Below the pieces are notes generated by a model. The model was not told the DNA's origin and made no database searches. It saw only the letters and a program-made list of their open reading frames with translations. A program made the translations under genes and the position numbers. This document shows, one piece after another, positions 1 through 12,130 of a stretch of DNA of 64,000 nucleotides. Origin of the DNA: Helicoverpa zea (lineage: Eukaryota > Arthropoda > Insecta > Lepidoptera > Noctuidae); NCBI RefSeq assembly GCF_022581195.2, contig NC_061476.1, forward strand, positions 4,386,098 through 4,450,097, given 5' to 3'. Every line of letters starts with the position of its first letter. The stretch's first letter is position 1.

Positions 1-2420
1 CTTAAACTTTCATTTGAAGCTGCCAATGATGAGATAAATAAAATTGCTTTCAATAGTAAAGAAATTAGTGTAGGTAACTGTATTCCAGCCAAATTACTAC
101 TTATTTATACAGAGACCCTTAAAGTTACAGGCTCTTTACTGAGCCTCTCAGCCTCGTATGTCCAAATCATAATTCCCAGCACATATGAAGAGCTTATCAT
201 AATCCGTAATAAACGAATGAACATCACAACCAAGTCTTGACACTAAACAATATTCTTGGCAAAAAATGGGAATTAATTTCCTGCAAACCTCTATATTTCC
301 CGCGTCTAAATATAAATAAGAGGCTCGAAGGCTTAGTGGCTGTCGGCAACCGTGTCCTTGCTTCATAATGTCGCTACGTTGTTGACATCGCAGGATCCAT
401 TCGCCCGCCATTTTCGTCGCCATTTTGGACGCGCCAAAAGCGCGGGAATCTTGCTGTCATGGCGGGAAAAATAATTAGATTTCGTCGGCGCACTTCTTCT
501 CGGTTCATTTCTGTATGTTTTGTTAATTATTTCTTCGTGAATGTCACGCCGAGTCTTAGTGTCTCCTTTTTTTTGTTTTCCCCAAGGTGAATCTTTTGTT
601 CCGCTAAATATCGCTAAAAAGCGAGGTGTAGACAGTCAACGTACCTTTTTAATTTTTAATACGAACGCTTTCGACTGTTTTGTCTACAGACTTTTTTATT
701 TTAGATTTCACTTTTGGAAGTTACATTGTGTCTTGCTTTGAATAAATTACCCATTCTGTACAAGCCCCCTCAAATGTACAAATTGATATTAATTGTGTTA
801 GAAGCCCTAACGCTGTTACCCCATGTGTTTTTCTTAACAATCAAGTGGTTGCACAATCCTTTGCTGTTAACCAAGTGATAAATAGTGCGATATTGGACTT
901 TATCGCGCAGATAATAGTAACGCAATCGAATCTATTCGAGCAGAAAATTAAGTTAGATAGTCTGTCGTGTCTCTCACTATTTCTAAATTCAATTTGTGTT
1001 CGAAATACAAATTGTGGCGGGTAAATCCCACGCGTCGGCCATATTTGAATTAATTTAGTTTTTAACTAACGCGGGAAAGCTCTTTATAGGGGTGTCACCT
1101 TGTGAAAAGTGGTTTTATAGTGCATTTGGGAATTTTAACCATACGAGAGTTGAGACGAGTATTGCTCCTCTAAATTAGGTGTAATTACTGTGAGAATATT
1201 TTATAAGGGTAATGCTGTGTAATGCGCTTGAATTTTTCATTACTACCAATGCCAGTTTAAAGTTAGTGGTACCTTGAAAGAGTTTTTAATTTTAACTTTG
1301 TTAATGGATGTTGCGCAGCTTAAACATTATGTTTAAGTAGACTACTACTAATAAAAATAAACATCACAATAATTAATGTATTTAGGTAACCTAAGGCGTT
1401 TTAAATAAAATATGACTTCTATTTTGACCGTGGGATTGATCATAGATGACCCCCTGATTCGTACTAAATGACCATTTCAATCAGGTCTGCCATTCGGCAA
1501 ACTAGGAATCAAACTGTGACCCTTATACTCACTTACCCAACTACGCAATATCTAATCTAACAAACCTTAATAAAAGACGAATTAATTACAAAGCAAGAAG
1601 TTTCAACATTAAGCCCAGTTCACACCTACACAAGTAAGCATTTATCAAACTATATTACCCGGGTAATGGTAATAAATTTTGGTAAATGGGTAACATTCAC
1701 CAACTGTTTTGAGTGTTAACACTAGTTCCCATGTGAGAAAGTTTGTTACCGTTTTTTTTTTCTGTACCTATCATCAAACTATAATAATTGGGAAAGTTTG
1801 CTCATTATATTTTTCTGCTGACGTTTTTTTTCGGGTCGTGTAGTGAGTTTTTATATAACTTGTACGCAGTCACAATTATTTTTATGTCGGGAAAGGTAAT
1901 GGAGATTATTTTTGTAGTTACTGAATATTACAAAAAATAACCAGAACCACCTTTATTATTAGGTAACGTCAACTGAAGTTCTACAATGACCAGCCAAGTA
2001 CTGAGAAGTCTAGCCCTTCTCTGTGTTTCAGTTATTACAGATAGTGACCCATCCAAGTAGAAACTGCGTTAAGCAGCCCATCCTTAAATCGGTCAGCAAG
2101 TATTTCTCTTACATAGCCACTGGCTACTTTTATAAACCAAGTGGCTTCCATATTGACCTAAATATTCGTGCATATTATCACAATTTATAGGGCCTTTGCA
2201 AATATCACGACATTTTTAGACTGGCATATGTGAACCGACATTTTGATAAAGGTCGCTGCACAATAGCTTTGTATGGTGATTCAGGCAGTTAAAAGTCTTA
2301 AAAATAGTATTTTTAGGGAAAAGGTTTGTTTTTGTTTATGATGCTTTTGTATGAAACAACTGACTATCTTCTAGGTAACCCGTCTGAAACGTAGACGGTA
2401 CTTATACGTTCGTACTAGTT
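1..2420. other. Non-coding block, no supported gene
   Basis: I see no recognisable gene. An open frame on the minus strand at 423-148 (91 codons) and one on the plus strand at 541-741 match no family I know. Around 410-500 and 1020-1080 the sequence is CG-richer and has GCGGGAA-type motifs (441-450, 461-470, 1071-1080), which could mark a promoter or an untranslated first exon, but no splice-linked coding exon follows that I can identify. Confidence 0.5.
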
Positions 2421-2545
2421 TTTTTCCCGACTATGTTGGGACCGGCTTCCAGTCTCACTGGATGCAGCTGAGTATCAGTGGTTTACACAGAACGACTGCC
2501 TATCTGACCTCCACAACCCAGTTACCCGGGCGGATACCCTTTAGT
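2421..2545 (+). repeat. Family-1 interspersed repeat (SINE-like), fragment
   Basis: One of eight dispersed copies in the window that share, in order, TTTTCCCAACTATGTTG, GTCGGCTTCCAGTCT, CAGCTGAGTACCAGTG, GACTGCCTATCTGACCTCC and CAACCCAGTTACCCGGGC. Copies occur on both strands and are diverged. I recognise the family as common in moth genomes but cannot name it with certainty. This copy stops after the CCCGGGC block. Confidence 0.75.
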
Positions 2546-3591
2546 AAGATGAAATGTACTTTTAAAACAATATCTTCAAGATACAAAGATGTACTTGTAA
2601 GATACTCAACTAACCCCCAAATGACAGCCAACAAGAATATACTTCGATACATTATCAAAATCGAATATCAAACATTGTCACCTTAGAAAACCGTTAATTA
2701 TAAATACTATCAAAACCGTCATAGAATCACTAAACCATACAAATATCAGTACTCTTAATTAATAGGTAGTTGTACGGAGACGGTTTGAAAGCCTATCCGA
2801 TTCGATAATCAAAGATACGTTAGTCACCAGTTTACGTGACCCCTCACCTTCGAAGCTTGGTTTGGAGTATGAATTATGTATAGAGCACTGGATTGTGAAT
2901 CTGGGGATGTTAGTGTGTCACTGTTTTTAGAACGGACATTGATTATTTTTAGGTATTTTTTTAAAGTGTCATCTATAGGTACTAATATTATAGAACTGAA
3001 GGGTTTGTTTAATTGCTTGAACGCACTATTTTCATGAGTATTAGATAATACAATTCTTTCGGAGTTACATGGCCTATTTATCGAGGAAGGTAATAAGACT
3101 ACTTAATCTCTGGCTATCTGGGTGCGTAAAGTAGCTTCCACACGACGCGAGTGCAACCGCCGCTTCAAGCTAGTGACCTATTATAAAATAAAATCATGGA
3201 TTAGTTTTAATTAAATCTTCTTGTTCATCCAGTGGCTCTCTACGACCCTTACCTTCAACAAACTGACAAATTCATGTTTTTACTAGCACGCATGTCAACT
3301 TCTAGTTCAATTAAGAATTTTAAATTGCGAAGTTTTTGCATTTCCGATAGTAGATTTTTTCTCCTTGTTCTCATGTAAGTTCTCTGCTTACCTTGTATAA
3401 TCCATACCCTTCAATAAAAGCAAATGTAATGAAGAGGGCAGATGAATGTGTAGTCGCGGATCCAGTTTATTTGGCCTGTTATATTTCCGAGTCGTCAGTC
3501 GGGAGGAAAATGTTGTGAGCTAAGTTATAAACCTGAGCGTTTTGTTAACAAAATATCCTGTAAAATGGGAAAAAATGTAAGTCATCCCACA
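2546..3591. other. Non-coding block
   Basis: AT-rich sequence between two family-1 repeats. No open frame of note and no repeat that I recognise. Confidence 0.5.
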
Positions 3592-3770
3592 GACTTTTCG
3601 CAACTATGTCGGGTCGGTTTCCAGGTGAGTACCAGTGTTTTACATGGAGAGACTGCCTATCTGATCTCCTCAACCCAGTTACTCGGGCAACCCGAAACCC
3701 CTTGGTTGTTAGTCTTTTTGGCTTCCGAAGTTCTGACTATCCGTAACGATTGTAAGAGATTTCCAGTGTT
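3592..3770 (+). repeat. Family-1 interspersed repeat (SINE-like), longer copy
   Basis: Contains the same ordered blocks as the copy at 2421 and continues through CCGAAACCCCTTGGTTGTTAG into the later blocks GGCTTCCGAAGTTCTGACTA and CGTAACGATTG. This shows the family is at least about 180 bp long. The open frame across it is chance. Confidence 0.75.
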
Positions 3771-4267
3771 GTCATTATATACCTGTGTAATGAGTGTGTG
3801 AAATATTGGGTCTCCAAAATCTTAAGACTCGCCAAGAAAGAGAAGTGTAGCCTATTGTTAGGTACTAGGTTTACTGAGTATACGATACCATGATACGACT
3901 TTAGAGATTCAAATATTTTTTTATTACATACTTACCCAAATACCGCTCCCTCCCATGCCTCGTTCGCATTCAAGTAGTAGCCGTCACTGGAACGAGCCAG
4001 CGACGACACCGATTGTGGGCGAGCTACTCGCGCTAATTACTCGCCCGGGAACTGGGTGAAGTTACTGCCTTACGAGTCGCAATGTAAGATATGTTAGCTG
4101 AGATGTGTGGTTCCTTTACATGGGGAGGAATGGAAAAAATATGGGAGTTACTATTTTACAGTACCGTTTGCTGTAGATAAAACTAATATTGTAAAAAGAT
4201 GAGGTTAAAGCATTTTGTTATCTATAGGCTCTAAAAAAAATGAACACGCCATTTCTCGCCAATTTTT

Positions 4268-4437
4268 TTTTCTTAGCCGGTATTGTCCCACTGCTGGGCA
4301 AAAGTCTCCCCATTTTGTCTCCACACCTCGCGATCTTTTGAGTCTTCCCACCAATCAGGGTTGTAGGTATCCAGGTTGTCCCGCCATCTCTTCCGGGGCC
4401 TACCCCGCCTTCGATAGGCCAAATAAATAAATCATTT
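4268..4437 (+). repeat. LINE-3'-end-like interspersed repeat
   Basis: Carries GTCCCACTGCTGGGCAAA at about 4286-4303, then CTCCCCATTTTGTCTCCAC and GGGTTGTAGGTATCCAGG, ending in AATAAATAAATCA. I know the first phrase as a widespread lepidopteran repeat, usually taken as the 3' part of a non-LTR retrotransposon. The family was assigned from memory, not by search. Confidence 0.55.
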
Positions 4438-4628
4438 TTTAATCTTCTTGCAAATAAGGGTCAGTATGGGTGGAAAATAGGATGGTACGGTACATAAAAA
4501 GGAACTTTTATAATACAAATTATATAAAGGCCAATAAAACTTTTAAAATACAATGATACAAACATTAATAAAATAAAAACAAATCCCCTTCGTGTCCCCA
4601 TAAAACAAACGCGACCATCCTTTACCCC

Positions 4629-5027
4629 GTGCCCGTAAAGGGACAGAATCGGGCTGACGATGAGGGGTTCGTTACGGTGCAAAGGAGGAAGCGCCGTCAG
4701 CGAACCAACAAGAATCGTTGCGGCACGGCTCCTACTGAGCCAAACATCAAAATTCGTGCCGCCAAGCCGAACACCCCGGTGTACATCTCCCGCCTACACT
4801 ACACCACTAAGGCGGAGGACATCGTGGAGTACGTGCGTCAGAAGCTGAAGTACGCCCCGAGAGTGCAGCTGCTGGAGTCGCGCCATAACGTCAATTTCAA
4901 GGCGTTCGTGGTGCGAGTGCCGACGTGCTTCCTGCACCTCGTGTTGGACGAGAACTTCTGGCCACAGGACGTGGTGTTCCGTCGCTTCCGCGGACAAGTG
5001 CCACAGGACCGCACAGATAGTAGATAG
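4629..5027 (+). pseudogene. LINE ORF1-type RNA-binding protein, 5'-truncated
   Basis: The 132-codon frame has no in-frame ATG at its start and opens on GTG, so the N-terminus is missing. A basic Lys/Arg-rich stretch near residues 18-30 is followed by an RRM-like part beginning NTPVYISRLHYTTKAEDI, with ESRHNVNFKAFVVRVP and FWPQDVVFRRFRGQ downstream. I know this pattern from ORF1 proteins of lepidopteran non-LTR retrotransposons, which bind the element RNA. The C-terminal stop is natural and followed by 3' untranslated sequence. The uninterrupted frame suggests recent origin or chance preservation. It could instead be a retrocopied host protein, but the tail argues for a LINE. Confidence 0.55.
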
Positions 5028-5172
5028 TGCATTAAGTGAAGTGCTACTAACATAGTTTTAAGTTTTTATTTACTAACAATTTTGTATAACATATGTATGC
5101 TAGTTTTAAGGTATTTATCTATGGGCCTTTGATGCCTGATAATAAAGATGATTTGATTTTGATTTTGATTTA
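4629..5172 (+). mobile_element. ORF1-only LINE-derived element with (GATTTT)n tail
   Basis: A 3'-anchored non-LTR remnant. An ORF1-like frame at 4629-5027 is followed by a 145-bp 3' untranslated part, an AATAAA signal at 5141-5146, and a simple tail of about three GATTTT units ending near 5172. No reverse transcriptase lies between ORF1 and the tail, so the copy is ORF1 plus 3' end only, like half-LINE elements known in mammals. Target-site duplications were not found. Confidence 0.6.
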
Positions 5173-5489
5173 CACTAAAACGCCCATATTTTTTCCATAA
5201 AAACACTATGTAGGTCCATTTCTGTAATTATTTCACGCCTCGACATAAAACTCTGGAATACTATAATTTCTACTGGAAACGCTAAATATATATTGGTTTG
5301 TGACACTAATATGACATGTTTCTAAGAATGGTTATATCCGTTTGCAAGAGACCACACATTACTTGGTTAAGCTGTATTTATCTTGTCTAAGCTAGATCTT
5401 GGTCCTAATTGCTTCTTTTTTTAATATTATTTACTTACATACTAGCTATTTTCTGTTTTTTCTGTATTTTCCACGATTTGACCCGAGCT

Positions 5490-5640
5490 CCAAAGGAAAC
5501 TAACCCAGATAAAAAGTAGCCTATCTTTTCTTAGGTTCTTGATTACCTGTGTAACAATCGGTACAGTAATTTTGGCCCGAAAACGTGATAGATAGACAGA
5601 CAAAATTATTTTCGCATTCTAAATATTAGCACAGATAACT
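5490..5640 (+). repeat. RTE-type LINE 3'-end-like repeat
   Basis: Contains GATAAAAAGTAGCCTATC, then an ACAATCGGTACAGTAATTTTG-like block and a run of GATAGATAGACAGACA before an A/T-rich end. This is the ordered pattern of a common lepidopteran repeat (ATAAAAAGTAGCC ... ATCGGTTCAGTAGTT ... GTGAAAG ... CAAACAAACAAAC). Diverged copies recur at 15885, 32060, 53695 and 63140. Confidence 0.55.
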
Positions 5641-5832
5641 AAATAATCACAATTTTATTGTCCCTCACAAAAATCAAACTTTCATTAGCAGGATTGATTG
5701 TCAAAACAATAAATAGTAGCTATTCTATTAGTACAAAACAGATGATTTTCACGAAGCCACATAACCACTCAACACGGATTAAAATTCTAAATAGCAGTAA
5801 TTCGAGCCACACATTAAACATGCATAAACCAT

Positions 5833-5938
5833 GTACAGTAGACTGCATATCAGTGGTAACTGTCATGCACCTTAACTCAATAGTAATAAGTACGAGTTTC
5901 CTATAAAACTGTTACCACTGACCTGAAGTTGACTATAC
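5833..5938. mobile_element. 106-bp MITE with ~28-bp terminal inverted repeats, intact copy
   Basis: Starts GTACAGTAGACTGCATATCA and ends GACCTGAAGTTGACTATAC. The two ends are imperfect inverted repeats meeting in AGTGGTAAC / GTTACCACT. The middle is non-coding. A second copy at 10222-11960 has the same length once its insertion is removed, which fixes both boundaries. The autonomous family is not identified. Confidence 0.7.
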
Positions 5939-6146
5939 TAATTAGTATGATTAAATTAGTACTCATTATGTCACAACTAAACTAAAACGCGATTAACTGT
6001 TATAGTCTGATAACGGATAGTTATTTATTAGGTTAATCGTTGGGTACTGGGAGTTAGTTGGTATTTTATTGTTTGGGGTTTGGGCTAAATAATAATCTAC
6101 TATATAAAAATAAGTCGGGTTTTCCTTCCCGACGCTATAACTCCAG

Positions 6147-7522
6147 GAGTTATGCCCGATTCGTCATTTTAGTGATTTGGCATCCATAAAAAACGTGTCC
6201 CAGTTTGTCATTCAATAAAATATTTTATTTTGCTTAGTCCCAATTGGTCATCCGTACTTTATTTTGTAAAAAGTACTGTCAACAAGATAAGCTGTACAAT
6301 ATTGTATTACGTTTTTTTTTATTTATGTTGGTTATTTTTTTTTCGATTATGGCAAGTCGCTATTAATAAAATCGCGATTTCAACGGCGTCACACAACGCA
6401 CGGCCAAAACCAAAATACCAGGATCGCATAAATCAGATGAGTAATATACCAATCAACGAGTGTCCATGGAACTGCCCACCATGTACTAGGACCACATAAC
6501 TTACAGGAGTATAGCAGTCAAGAGTGTCAGGATTTTACGTTTTTTTCCTAATTGTAGATAAACATACCAATTTACACCATGTCGATGAATTGTATTTTAT
6601 GTATGTGAACCAATTTTTTGAAAATCCCGGTATAACTTATTTATATATAAAATCAGGTAATAAAACAGAAGCCTTTTATTTTCTAGAAAGAGACAATATA
6701 TAGAAGGGGCAAAGTATGGTCCGGTTTCTATTGTTTTGTGTAAGTAACTATTTACTATTATCGGTATTAGCAAAAAAACATGTGGTGTCAATGCATTATT
6801 AGTTGGTTATTGAGTGCCCTGGAAGTGTATGTGACTTGTGACCAAAACTTAAGCACATAGGTATACATAAATAAAATAAATATATTTTCTCAATTGTGTA
6901 TGGATAGTAAAGCACTGGTACTCAGCTACATCCGGTTAGACTGCAAGCCGACCACAACACATTTTGGGAAAAAGGCTCGGAGGAAGAAGTGTATGGATAG
7001 TAAGAACAAGAAGTTTAAGAAGATAATTGAACTGAAACGTTCTGTTTAACCGAACAAGGACCAATTTAAAAGAAAAACTGCAGTATGTACAACACAACTG
7101 CTGACTACATTCAAATTATTTTTGTTAATTAAATTTTATATTTATGAATATTTTTATGTATACAATCTCTTTGCTAGTTATGGACCCCTGGTACTTTTGT
7201 TACCGGTACAAAAAGTATCGAGTCACATTTTCGGGTTTATAAAATGCCCATGTTGTCTTCACCTGTTTTAATGTAAACTTTATTATATGTATATGAGAAC
7301 TATTAAAACCTTTACCTACATTGAAGTTTATCATTTAAAATTTCTTCTAACACTTTTATTTCTGACGGTACTCTGATACGTGAAATTTTATGCGGGTGAC
7401 GAATCGGAACTCAAAATTTAAATATTAAATTATTTATTTTGCTCGAATGACCAATTGGGATTTGATGTATGGAAAAAATAGTTGGTGACCAATCGGTACT
7501 AATGACAAATTGGGAATAACTC
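6147..7522. mobile_element. 1376-bp non-autonomous DNA transposon, 8-bp TSD, iterated subterminal motif
   Basis: Flanked by AACTCCAG at 6139-6146 and 7523-7530. The ends begin GAGTTATGCCCGATTCGTCAT on the left and, read inward from the right, GAGTTATTCCCAATTTGTCAT. A motif of form TYCCRATTBGTCAY recurs in mirrored orientation: about 6153, 6198 and 6238 on the left; 7395, 7447, 7484 and 7501 on the right. No transposase frame is visible and the open frame at 6230-6499 looks like chance. An 8-bp duplication fits hAT or P-like transposases, but the GAGTTAT terminus is not the usual hAT one. A family-1 repeat fragment sits inside at 6909-6977. Confidence 0.75.
6909..6977 (-). repeat. Family-1 repeat fragment inside the 6147 transposon
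   Basis: The reverse complement reads CCCAAAATGTGTTGTGGTCG, GCAGTCTAACCGGATGTAGC and TGAGTACCAGTGCTTTA, the first third of family 1. It was inserted into, or captured by, the DNA transposon. Confidence 0.65.
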
Positions 7523-7675
7523 AACTCCAGAACGCACGAACCGATTTCCACGGTTTTGCATTTGTTGGAAAGGTGTCGGGCTCCGTGAGGTTTATAGCAA
7601 AGACAATTCAGGAAATAATTTGGAAACGCGATATAACCGAACTCTACGCGGGCGAAGCCGCGGGCGGAAGCTAGT

Positions 7676-10221
7676 CAGTAATAAACTGTCAAATTGTATG
7701 TACCAAACAACATCTTTACAAGAAATACAAATATATAGGTACGTGGGTATGATTGCTATACCTATTACAACGTTAAAACTACTCGATGGATTTTGATGAA
7801 ACTGATATTAATTATTACGGTAATCTTTTTAAAAAATAAAAGAAAAATATCTCTTTCGGGACCGCGGAAGGAAGCTGGTAAGGTAGAGGTAAATAAAGTT
7901 TGTATATGACTAAAGAATCAATTTATTCTTCCTAGACATCAAAACAACCCCTGCAAAGAACACAAAAAACTTCTAAATACAAAACCACGATTTTCCACTA
8001 TCGTAATAAACAACCGGTCCGTTGGCGTCCAGTTTTAATAGTCACTTGTGTTAATTGCGTTACCGGATCGTGCCGTCGCGCGCCACTTAAACCGGACCGG
8101 TTAAAAAACGTCCGGATAAAAATTGATATTTTGCGTTATATTTTACACGGTAGTATGGGAGACATCTGGCGGTGACATTTTGTTTTAGATGGGAGTTTAA
8201 TTTGATTAATTTATTTTGTTTTTTGTTTTTATGGGTTGCTTGGTTGCTTGAGGTTTGAGTGTAATGGTTGGACATGTTTAGGTGAAAATAAATACATATA
8301 TTTACTTATATCAAGTGCCTACATAGTATTTTTGGCTTTGCAAGGGGCGTTGATCAAGTTACAATCCCAATGTTACTATTTAAAATGACACTTTTTATTA
8401 AAAAACCTTTTCTGGTATTGAATCAAACCAAGATACCAATAATTATCGCTGAATAAAATTAATTCATCCACATATTTACTCTTGCCAAAAATCTTCACGA
8501 ATCTTTACTCGAAAATCCCTACAAAAGAAATCTACTAACCGTCTAAAACCCGATAATTAGGCCGCTATCCGTTAACTACCGTCCGTAACCATTTCAGACC
8601 TTCATTCAGTAAAAATTACTGGTCCTTAGAGCCTCTAATTGACCCGTACATAATACATACTTCTAATACGTTAGGACTCGTAAATCTTTCACACCTGGAC
8701 AATCGCGTGCGTTCGGAAATGTTCGGGAATTGTCGATATTCTCGGCAGCTTACCCGAAGATAAATCACTGAAGGGATAACGGGTGCAGGAAGATTAAAAA
8801 TATCTCTTGTTTTACACGGGAAATAGAACGTATGGTGGAGAGATGGGACCTATCTATACTGGCAACATTAATCTTAAAATGATGTGATATATTGGTTGGT
8901 TGTAACTAATGTATCGATTTTGAGAACGTTCTGTCTTGAGATATCCGACCAGTGACCGTCTGTGTCATGACGAATTCCTCCATGTTTTTTAGGTCTCGGC
9001 TGTCATTTGTACATATTGTCAAAACGATTGTTCAGAAGCTAGATAGCCTACCAACCAGTCATACACATGAGTAGCCGACCCCAATTTGGTCGGAAAAAAG
9101 TATACCAGGTTTTTGACTGTTTTCAATTTAAATAGTCCATTTAAATGCGATCAAACAGTTGAAAATCTATCTACACTCTACAGAGTCAAAATATGCAGTC
9201 AGGATTACAACTAGATAAACTTCCCGCCCATTAAAACTGTAATACTGAACAATGAAACAGCCACGCAAAATAATATTACAGATACGAGTTGAAATAATGC
9301 AAATACTGATGTTGGACAAAACAACCATTATCCCAAATCAAGCATAAGCATTATCCTTAATTACTGCAATGTTACTAAAACGTATCCGAAATGTTACCAA
9401 AATGTTACCGAAATCAGTGTAAGCTATCGATCAATTGTTTTGCGACACATCATTATGGAGGGGTGACCAAATGACGTAACGAATTGCATCGTACCAGTAA
9501 TTAATCCCAAATCTGCGGAACCAACAAGTCTTGAGGGTGAACGACCTCATTTAGGGTTCCTTACGAAGGGGCCCGTTGATTGATTGGAAGAAGTTTCTTC
9601 ACAATATTTGTCAAAATATTTCACGGTTCGAGAGCTATGGTTTGAAACGTTTATTAATTTGTGTTGGGGTTGAAATTGCTTGTTCTTGCTTAACTGCTGA
9701 AAGCAGATGTCATCGTTAGTGGATATAAATCAAAGCAAAATGCAATTTGAAAGCTTCTGAATTTTTTTTGTCTTAATTTTATTTGTCACTTGTTTCACAT
9801 CCAGTTAACCCGTGGTCCGGGCCGTGGTGGACCGTCTTCAGTAAATGGGCTATATAATACTTAAAGATTTTTTCAAATTAGTGCAGTAATCGAGTAGTGT
9901 CTGAGCGTGTTGTGTTCAAACAAAAAACTTTCAGCTATATGATATTAGTTAGCATTTTACTTACTATTAGAAAAAAAAAGGGCTCAGTCTCAAAATCATC
10001 AATCATCCAACGAAATAAAAGGCCTGAATCAATAAAAACCACCAACTCATACCACTCTATATCTAACAAAGTACAATACCTAACTAGAATCGCTTATTTA
10101 TTCTAATGATTGGGTTCCACCAATTATTTTCAGACCTCATTAGGGGACTCATAAAATAAATTGCAGACGCCCCGAAATAACACCGTCTTTTGTTTCTTAC
10201 TTATCGAGAAATAGTTGGAAA
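7676..10221. other. Non-coding block
   Basis: AT-rich. No gene or clear repeat was recognised. A short CG-richer patch around 8010-8110 has ACCGGTCCG and CGGACCGGT facing each other about 75 bp apart, which may be a small inverted repeat. Confidence 0.45.
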
Positions 10222-11960
10222 GTACGGTAGACTGCACATCAGTGGTAACTGTCATGCACCTTAACTCAATAGTAATAAGTACGATTTTCCTATAAAACTG
10301 TTACCGAGCTTTTTTTTTATTTGTGTCAACATGTATAAAACTTAGTTTTTAAAAAAAAGTCTAATTTATGGCAATTTTTTTTTATTTTTAAATAGTGTAT
10401 AGATTGAAATTAACGAAAATTAAGTTGGAACGCCAAAAATATGGGTAGAATAATAAATATCCGAATACATAATGGAAAAAGCTACGTGATCACTTCCAGA
10501 ATGTGACTCCATTGAGTATGATATTAACAAAAAACTACACAAAATATTATTAATATTTTTATTACTAATTAAAGAAAACAATCTTGTCAAAAGGAAAAAA
10601 CACAAAACACGACAATTCTTTGAACATTTTATAACAAAAATCAAACTTCAATTTCAATTATGTGACTTTTGATGCACATCGGATATTATTTTTTAAAATA
10701 TTAAGCTATAATAAAAATATATTTCTGCAGTGATCCCTAGTTATGAATCAAAATTAAATTCCTGTCCATCGAGCGAAAACAGAACAAAACAGTATTTTAT
10801 AAAGAATTTTAAATATGTTTTTGTTTAAAATTGAAAACAGGGACAGTCACGCAACTGAACGTCTGAAAAGTATAAAGCTTCATCTACATGGACGCTATTA
10901 TTATAATTCTGTAATATTCCAGATCAACATTTAATAATAATCAAGAAATACTATATCTTTTCAATAATGGAACAAATAATAACAAAAAAATATTGTACCT
11001 CGTTTACATAAAGTTTGTAAACATGAATAAAATAAAATTGATCCCCACAGAAAACTATTATTCTGAATTTCTGAAACAACATCACTATTTCCATGTAAAC
11101 TTAATTTTATAGGATCAGTCATGTTGTGACTTTGAGCTCAGCCCGTATGTGACCATAGATTTGGTCACAAAACGTAAGTCACATTTTCATACTTGCCGAT
11201 TAAAAAAAATATATAAATAATTATTTGTAGTTCTTTACCATTTGATGTCATTTTAAAAAGTAACTTAAAGAAATGGCGGTTTCTAGAAATAAACAGCAAT
11301 CCTAATATTTGGTTACGCTGTAGTAAAATTCAAACACAAATCTGAACATAAAATCCGTTCTTGTACGGAGCCAGCAACAAAACGTCTACGTTCCTCAAAA
11401 TCCTTTTGACTTTAATAGTAAAGTAAAGTAAAAACCAGTAGTATGTCTAAGTAGTGCCTGTTTCAAAGTATTAGGACCCAAAAATTGTGGCTTAAAGTAC
11501 TATAAAACAAAGTCACAATACTGAATGTTCAGGATGGATCAAAATTTCATAATCGTAATTTTATACGTTTTTTATGCAAATAAGCCAGAATATTACAAAT
11601 GAATTGATGAATATTATTAAATGATGACATTTAGAAACTAAACCCCTTAAAAAAAGTATATCGTCCGTAGAAAAATCGCGAAATATTCTTGATCCAATCA
11701 TACGAATTCAGCTGGGGACAAGCAAAAAAAGCCTACTCCTGTTTATTTAAATGCTGTTAAAACAAAATAATGAATAATTAGAACAGAAACTAATATAATA
11801 AATTAAAATTAAATGTATTTTCTTTGGTCCAGTATCTTTAAAAACTCAAATAGTTAATGGGTTTAACAATGAAATTAGGTCAAATCCGGGGGACAAGCAA
11901 AAAACGCACTTTACAGAAATAAAAAAAAAAGCTCTACCACTGACCTGAAGTTGACTGTAC
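10222..11960. mobile_element. Second copy of the 106-bp MITE, split by an insertion
   Basis: The left part 10222-10305 starts GTACGGTAGACTGCACATCA. The right part 11935-11960 ends CTGAAGTTGACTGTAC. With the insertion and one TACC removed the copy is 106 bp, identical in length to the copy at 5833-5938, and the break falls 84 bp from its left end. Few substitutions separate the two copies. Confidence 0.8.
10306..11934. mobile_element. 1629-bp DNA transposon nested in the MITE, 4-bp TSD TACC
   Basis: Flanked by TACC at 10302-10305 and 11935-11938. The left end is GAGCTTTTTTTTTATTT; the right end read inward is GAGCTTTTTTTTTTATTT. Near the right end GGGGACAAGCAAAAAA occurs twice, at about 11714 and 11890. 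The interior has several TGTGAC/GTCACA words but no open frame longer than about 75 codons, so it is either non-autonomous or decayed. The superfamily is not identified. Confidence 0.7.
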
Positions 11961-12130
11961 CAAGAAGGCTTCGGGAGGAAAAAGTCGTTGATCCTTCGAC
12001 TGATAATGAAAGAATGACCTTTGCCTTATCTGTAAGAGATTCCGAGGAAAATTGTTTCGTAGACTCCAAGTAGCGTCCTGCATAGGAACTAGGTTTTGTA
12101 AATAAAAGCTTAATTTAGTTTTAGTTTTAA

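Larger units (their letters stand above)
6097..7675 (+). mobile_element. Lepidopteran repeat split in two by a later insertion
   Basis: The left part (6097-6146) runs CTACTATATAAAAATAAGTC to GACGCTATAACTCCAG. The right part (7531-7675) continues AACGCACGAACCGATTTCC and ends GAAGCCGCGGGCGGAAGCTAGT. The two halves join seamlessly at AACTCCAG, which is present once at each side of the insertion. I know the joined order as a frequent moth repeat, but not its class. Confidence 0.7.

Noticed and set aside
148..423. 91-codon open frame on the minus strand with LYLDAGNIEVCRKLIPIF
   Set aside because: No family recognised. The region is CG-rich and may be a leader. A TTTGCAG that could be a splice acceptor lies within it, so the frame may not even be continuous in RNA.
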